Positions 61,643-64,000 of a stretch of DNA of 64,000 nt are shown here, piece by piece. How positions within the stretch are numbered: position 1 is the first letter of the stretch; each line of letters opens with the position of its first letter. The translations under genes were made by a program, and so were the position numbers. Location of the stretch: positions 620,001 to 684,000 of the forward strand of contig NZ_FRCS01000001.1 in the NCBI RefSeq assembly GCF_900143005.1, in the 5' to 3' direction. Origin of the DNA: Cryptosporangium aurantiacum (GTDB lineage: Bacteria; Actinomycetota; Actinomycetes; Mycobacteriales; Cryptosporangiaceae). The notes under the pieces are model-generated. The model was given only the letters and a program-made list of their open reading frames with translations, was not told the DNA's origin and did not search any database.

Positions 61643-62584
61643 TCAGATCCGGCAATTCGGGCCGCAGCGGGTGGGGGTTCCTGTCCAGCCGCGGGTGCGG
61701 AGGACGGTGGCTACCTCGGCCGCCACCGCGCACGGTCGCCGGCGCACGTCTTGCCAGCCGTAGCGGAGCGTCGCCTCGCCGCGTACCGCCGCCGCATTGT
61801 CGCGACTCATATCTCGCCGGGCCGCCGCCGTCGACTGGTGGACGGCGGCTCCGTCCAGCTCGATCGTGGTGCGGTACTCGCGATGGTGCACGTCCTGGAA
61901 GTTCCCGCCCACCGCCCGCTGGCGCTCTCCGACCGGGAGACCGTGCGCACGCTCCACGTCGACGAGGAAGCGCCGCTCCAGTGCGGAGTGCGCGCCACCG
62001 CCCGCGTCGTCGATCAGATCCAGAATGTCCCTGCGGCCGGGCAGGTTCCGACGCTCCAGCGCGAGCGCCCGCACGTCCGGAAGTGCCTCGGGGTACTGCT
62101 GCGCTACTCGGCCGAGCACGGCAGCGGCGTCGTCCGGCCGGCCCTTCGCCACTGCGCACAGCTCGAGAGCGGTGATCGCCACCGCCGTCCGCGGCGGATA
62201 GCCGGTGGGTACCGGCGTGTCGCGTGCGTGGTGCACGACGATGCCACGCCGGGAGCGGGTTCCGCGGTGCCTGGGCACGGTGACGTGGACCGCACGGAGG
62301 TTCCGGGCGGGCAACAGGCGCCAGAGCACGCCGGCCGTCTCGTGGCTGAGCACCGCGTCCGGGCCGGCGTGCAGGAGCGCGACCCAGATCCTGGTCAGGA
62401 AGGGCAGCGGGCCGGTGAAGGTTACGTAGATCCCCGGGATGGGGCGCTGCCAGCGTTTCGCGGCGAGGTTCGCGGCGATGTCGGCCGCACTCACCCCATG
62501 CGCCAGGAGCTGCGTACGTGACACGGCGCCCTGCTGGTGCGCGAGCAGCGTCTGCCAGCCCTGCCCGCTGAGCGCCGTACCCAT
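61643..62584 (-). CDS. AbiEi-like winged helix plus DUF559 nuclease-fold protein
   Basis: 313 aa from ATG 62584. Residues 1-60 resemble the N-terminal winged helix of AbiEi antitoxins (QQGAVSRTQLLAHGVS). The C-terminus (about 240-305) is a Vsr-like DUF559 fold with IELDGAAVHQS, RRDMSRDN and LRYGW, the PD-(D/E)xK pattern. Such proteins are abundant and variable in actinobacteria, and no AbiEii toxin gene is adjacent. A nuclease role is inferred from the fold. Confidence 0.75.
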   Translation of the reverse strand: MGTALSGQGWQTLLAHQQGAVSRTQLLAHGVSAADIAANLAAKRWQRPIPGIYVTFTGPLPFLTRIWVALLHAGPDAVLSHETAGVLWRLLPARNLRAVHVTVPRHRGTRSRRGIVVHHARDTPVPTGYPPRTAVAITALELCAVAKGRPDDAAAVLGRVAQQYPEALPDVRALALERRNLPGRRDILDLIDDAGGGAHSALERRFLVDVERAHGLPVGERQRAVGGNFQDVHHREYRTTIELDGAAVHQSTAAARRDMSRDNAAAVRGEATLRYGWQDVRRRPCAVAAEVATVLRTRGWTGTPTRCGPNCRI

Positions 62585-62720
62585 CCCGCCACGCTGACGG
62601 CGCCGAACAGCTCCGCGCAGTGGCGCCGCTCGGATCTGTGGACGAGCGCAACGCCTGTGGATGAGCGCGCGGCTCAAGCCCGACGGCAACAGCACAGCCT
62701 CCGCCCCCGCGGTCCGCCCC

Positions 62721-62860
62721 GCGCCCCGCGGGTCCGCGCCGCGCTCCCCGGCCCCGCGCCGCGCTCCCCGGTCCCGCGCCGCGCCCCGCGGGTCCGCGCC
62801 GCGCTCCCCGGCCCCGCGCCGCGCTCCCCGGCCCCGCGCCGCGCCCCGCGGGTCCGCGCC
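62721..62860. repeat. 20-bp minisatellite with 60-bp higher-order unit
   Basis: Seven consecutive 20-bp units in the order A B B A B B A. A is GCGCCCCGCGGGTCCGCGCC and B is GCGCTCCCCGGCCCCGCGCC, with one base change in the B at 62761. Degenerate copies continue to about 63050. It fills the 500-base gap between the Lhr and AbiEi-like genes; I see no supported gene there. Confidence 0.85.
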
Positions 62861-63084
62861 GCGCCCGGCGGGCCCCGCGCCGGCGCCGCGTCCGGCCTGT
62901 CCGCGCCGCGTCCGCCTGTCCGCGCCGCGCCCCGCGGGTCTGCGCCGCGCCCGGTGGGCCCGCGCCGCGCCCCGCGGGTCTGCGCCGCGCCCGGTGGGGG
63001 CCGTGCCGCGCCCCGCGGGCCCGCGCCGCGTGGGCCGCGTGCCGCGTGCGTCCGGCCGACCGGCGCTGCGCGAACGCGGGCGAG

Positions 63085-64000
63085 CTACCCGCGCAGGCGG
63101 AGGCCTCGTGGCGTCGGGCGGAAGCCGGCCGCTTCGAGGGCGTCGGCGAGCGGGCTTCCGCCCACGTGGGCGCCGTCGGCGCGCTCCACGGCGAGCCCGC
63201 CGAGGCGCCCCGCGTGCACCGCCTCCGCCAGCGCACCGGCAGCCAGCGTCAGTGCCGCCGGATCGTCGCGATAGGAGAGCAGCGTCTTGCCGCCCCGCTC
63301 CACATAGAGCGTCAGTGCCCCGTCGACCAGCACCACGACGGCACCGGCCTTCCGCCCGGGTTGGTGCCCCCGCGTCCGCCCCTTCGCCGGCGCGGTGTCC
63401 GCCGGCGCGGGCTCGCCGCCGGGCCCGCCGACTGCGCCAGCACTACCAAGACCGCCAGGCCCGCCGGGCCCGCCGAGGCCGCCAGAGCCGCCGGGCCCGC
63501 CGAGGCCGCCAGAGCCGCCGGGCCCACTGAGACCGCCGGGCCCGGCGAGGCCGCCGGGCCCGCCGGCCAAACCGGTGTCGCCGTTCCCCTCCCGGCCCGG
63601 CCACGGCAGCGCCGCGCCGTACGGGTTGGCCGGGTCGGTGGCCGCCAGCACGACGGCCTGCGGCTGCCGCTCGTCGGCCTCCAGCTCGGCCGCGACCGCG
63701 CGCAGCCGCTCGACTGCTCCCGGCTCGGCGAACTGCGCCCCACCGAGCCCTTCGACGAAATACCCGCGCCGCACTCGCCCGGTGTCCTCCGCGGCGCCGA
63801 GCACCCGGTACAACGCCCCGAACCCACCGGCCAACCGCTCGGGACCGACCGTGCCCCGCACGACGACCCCGTAGCGGTCGAGCATGACCTCGGCGGCGGC
63901 ATGGGTCCGGCGGGTCGTGTCCAGTTCGCGGTCGGGCACGAGTGACCACCGCCCGGCCATCGTCGGCGGACCGCTCCGGCTCGGCAGCGCGGGCCGTGGA
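63085..64000 (-). CDS. lhr: Lhr-family ATP-dependent helicase, C-terminal part (5' end outside window)
   Basis: The frame is open to the window edge; about 305 residues of the C-terminal domain are seen. AGRWSLVP, the RYGVVVRGTV segment, FGALYRVLGAAEDTGRVRRGYFVEGLGGAQFA and the final KAGAVVVLVDGALTLYVERGGKTLL match the Lhr C-terminus, the part linked to 3'-5' DNA translocation and repair. Between NPYGAALPWP and GRKAG lies a collagen-like GPGG-rich insert of about 60 residues. Lhr and Nei are often neighbours in actinobacteria; here nei is 10 kb away. Confidence 0.92.
   Translation of the reverse strand, partial: PRPALPSRSGPPTMAGRWSLVPDRELDTTRRTHAAAEVMLDRYGVVVRGTVGPERLAGGFGALYRVLGAAEDTGRVRRGYFVEGLGGAQFAEPGAVERLRAVAAELEADERQPQAVVLAATDPANPYGAALPWPGREGNGDTGLAGGPGGLAGPGGLSGPGGSGGLGGPGGSGGLGGPGGPGGLGSAGAVGGPGGEPAPADTAPAKGRTRGHQPGRKAGAVVVLVDGALTLYVERGGKTLLSYRDDPAALTLAAGALAEAVHAGRLGGLAVERADGAHVGGSPLADALEAAGFRPTPRGLRLRG
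63410..63595. repeat. Gly/Pro-rich repeat inside lhr
   Basis: A block with imperfect tandem copies of a unit of about 27 bases (CCGCCAGAGCCGCCGGGCCC and variants) encoding GGPGGSGGLGGPGG on the minus strand. It keeps the lhr frame. Confidence 0.75.

Noticed and set aside
61857-62584. The AbiEi-like gene as half of a type IV toxin-antitoxin pair
   Set aside because: No AbiEii nucleotidyltransferase toxin gene lies on either side; the neighbours are a response regulator and lhr.
61515-63236. 573-codon minus-strand frame covering the AbiEi-like gene and the minisatellite
   Set aside because: It is out of frame with the recognisable DUF559 domain and owes its length to stop-free G/C-rich repeats.
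62661-63530. Plus-strand frames rich in Pro, Arg and Ala across the minisatellite and lhr
   Set aside because: They reflect the 20-bp repeat translated in stop-free frames and run antisense to lhr.

Overview
The window is a 64 kb chromosomal segment from a very GC-rich (about 72%) actinobacterium. It has almost exclusive G/C third codon positions, many GTG starts, start/stop overlaps of the GTGA/ATGA type, and several genes whose -10 box lies only 5-7 bases before the start codon, as in leaderless transcripts. Gene order recalls the mycobacterial and streptomycete housekeeping core (rimP-nusA-ylxR-infB-rbfA-nrnA-truB-ribF-rpsO-pnp-pepR-dapB-thyX-dapA-rnj-ftsK, then rimO-pgsA-cinA-clgR-pspA-pspM). 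I cannot name the genus; a Cryptosporangium/Micromonospora/Frankia-like relative would fit. I saw no rRNA, tRNA, CRISPR array, prophage or insertion sequence.

Region 1 (1-8545): the end of an HtrA-type protease gene, then an assimilatory sulfate reduction locus built as two divergent operons. Leftward are sulfite reductase, a small zinc ribbon protein and APS/PAPS reductase. Rightward are cysC, cysD, cysN and a sirohydrochlorin chelatase-like gene. The 670-base divergent region holds a 17-bp palindrome flanked by two unannotated leader peptides, one per operon, which share the 14-residue pattern RxHVDxxRVxSAxC at identical spacing. This suggests cysteine-responsive attenuation in both directions.

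Region 2 (8605-15213): mixed single genes: map, yaaA, a VIT-family transporter, a nucleotidyltransferase-like protein, an MFS exporter, a HAD protein, and a DUF4439/lipoprotein pair.

Region 3 (15363-41635): the translation and RNA core, followed by RNA decay (pnp, rnj), lysine biosynthesis (dapB, dapA), thyX, a YcaQ-type DNA glycosylase and ftsK. Several mRNA leader structures occur here (rpsO 5' palindrome, pnp leader hairpin, thyX leader repeat).

Region 4 (41674-46035): an accessory segment with lower G/C at the 5' ends of its genes and two TTA codons. A divergent pair encodes a shortened IF2B-like protein and a protein with a nucleoside-diphosphate-kinase-like domain. It is followed by a peptide deformylase, a HAD phosphatase and an XRE regulator with its own palindromic operator. 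The divergent pair is the best candidate for an undescribed system.

Region 5 (46264-52032): rimO, pgsA, cinA and an envelope-stress module clgR-tetR-pspA-pspM. A 12-codon leaderless upstream ORF ends on the clgR start codon.

Region 6 (52025-64000): nei, two envelope proteins, two separate two-component systems flanking an ABC exporter, an AbiEi/DUF559-type protein, a 20-bp minisatellite, and the C-terminal part of an Lhr helicase interrupted by a glycine-rich insert.
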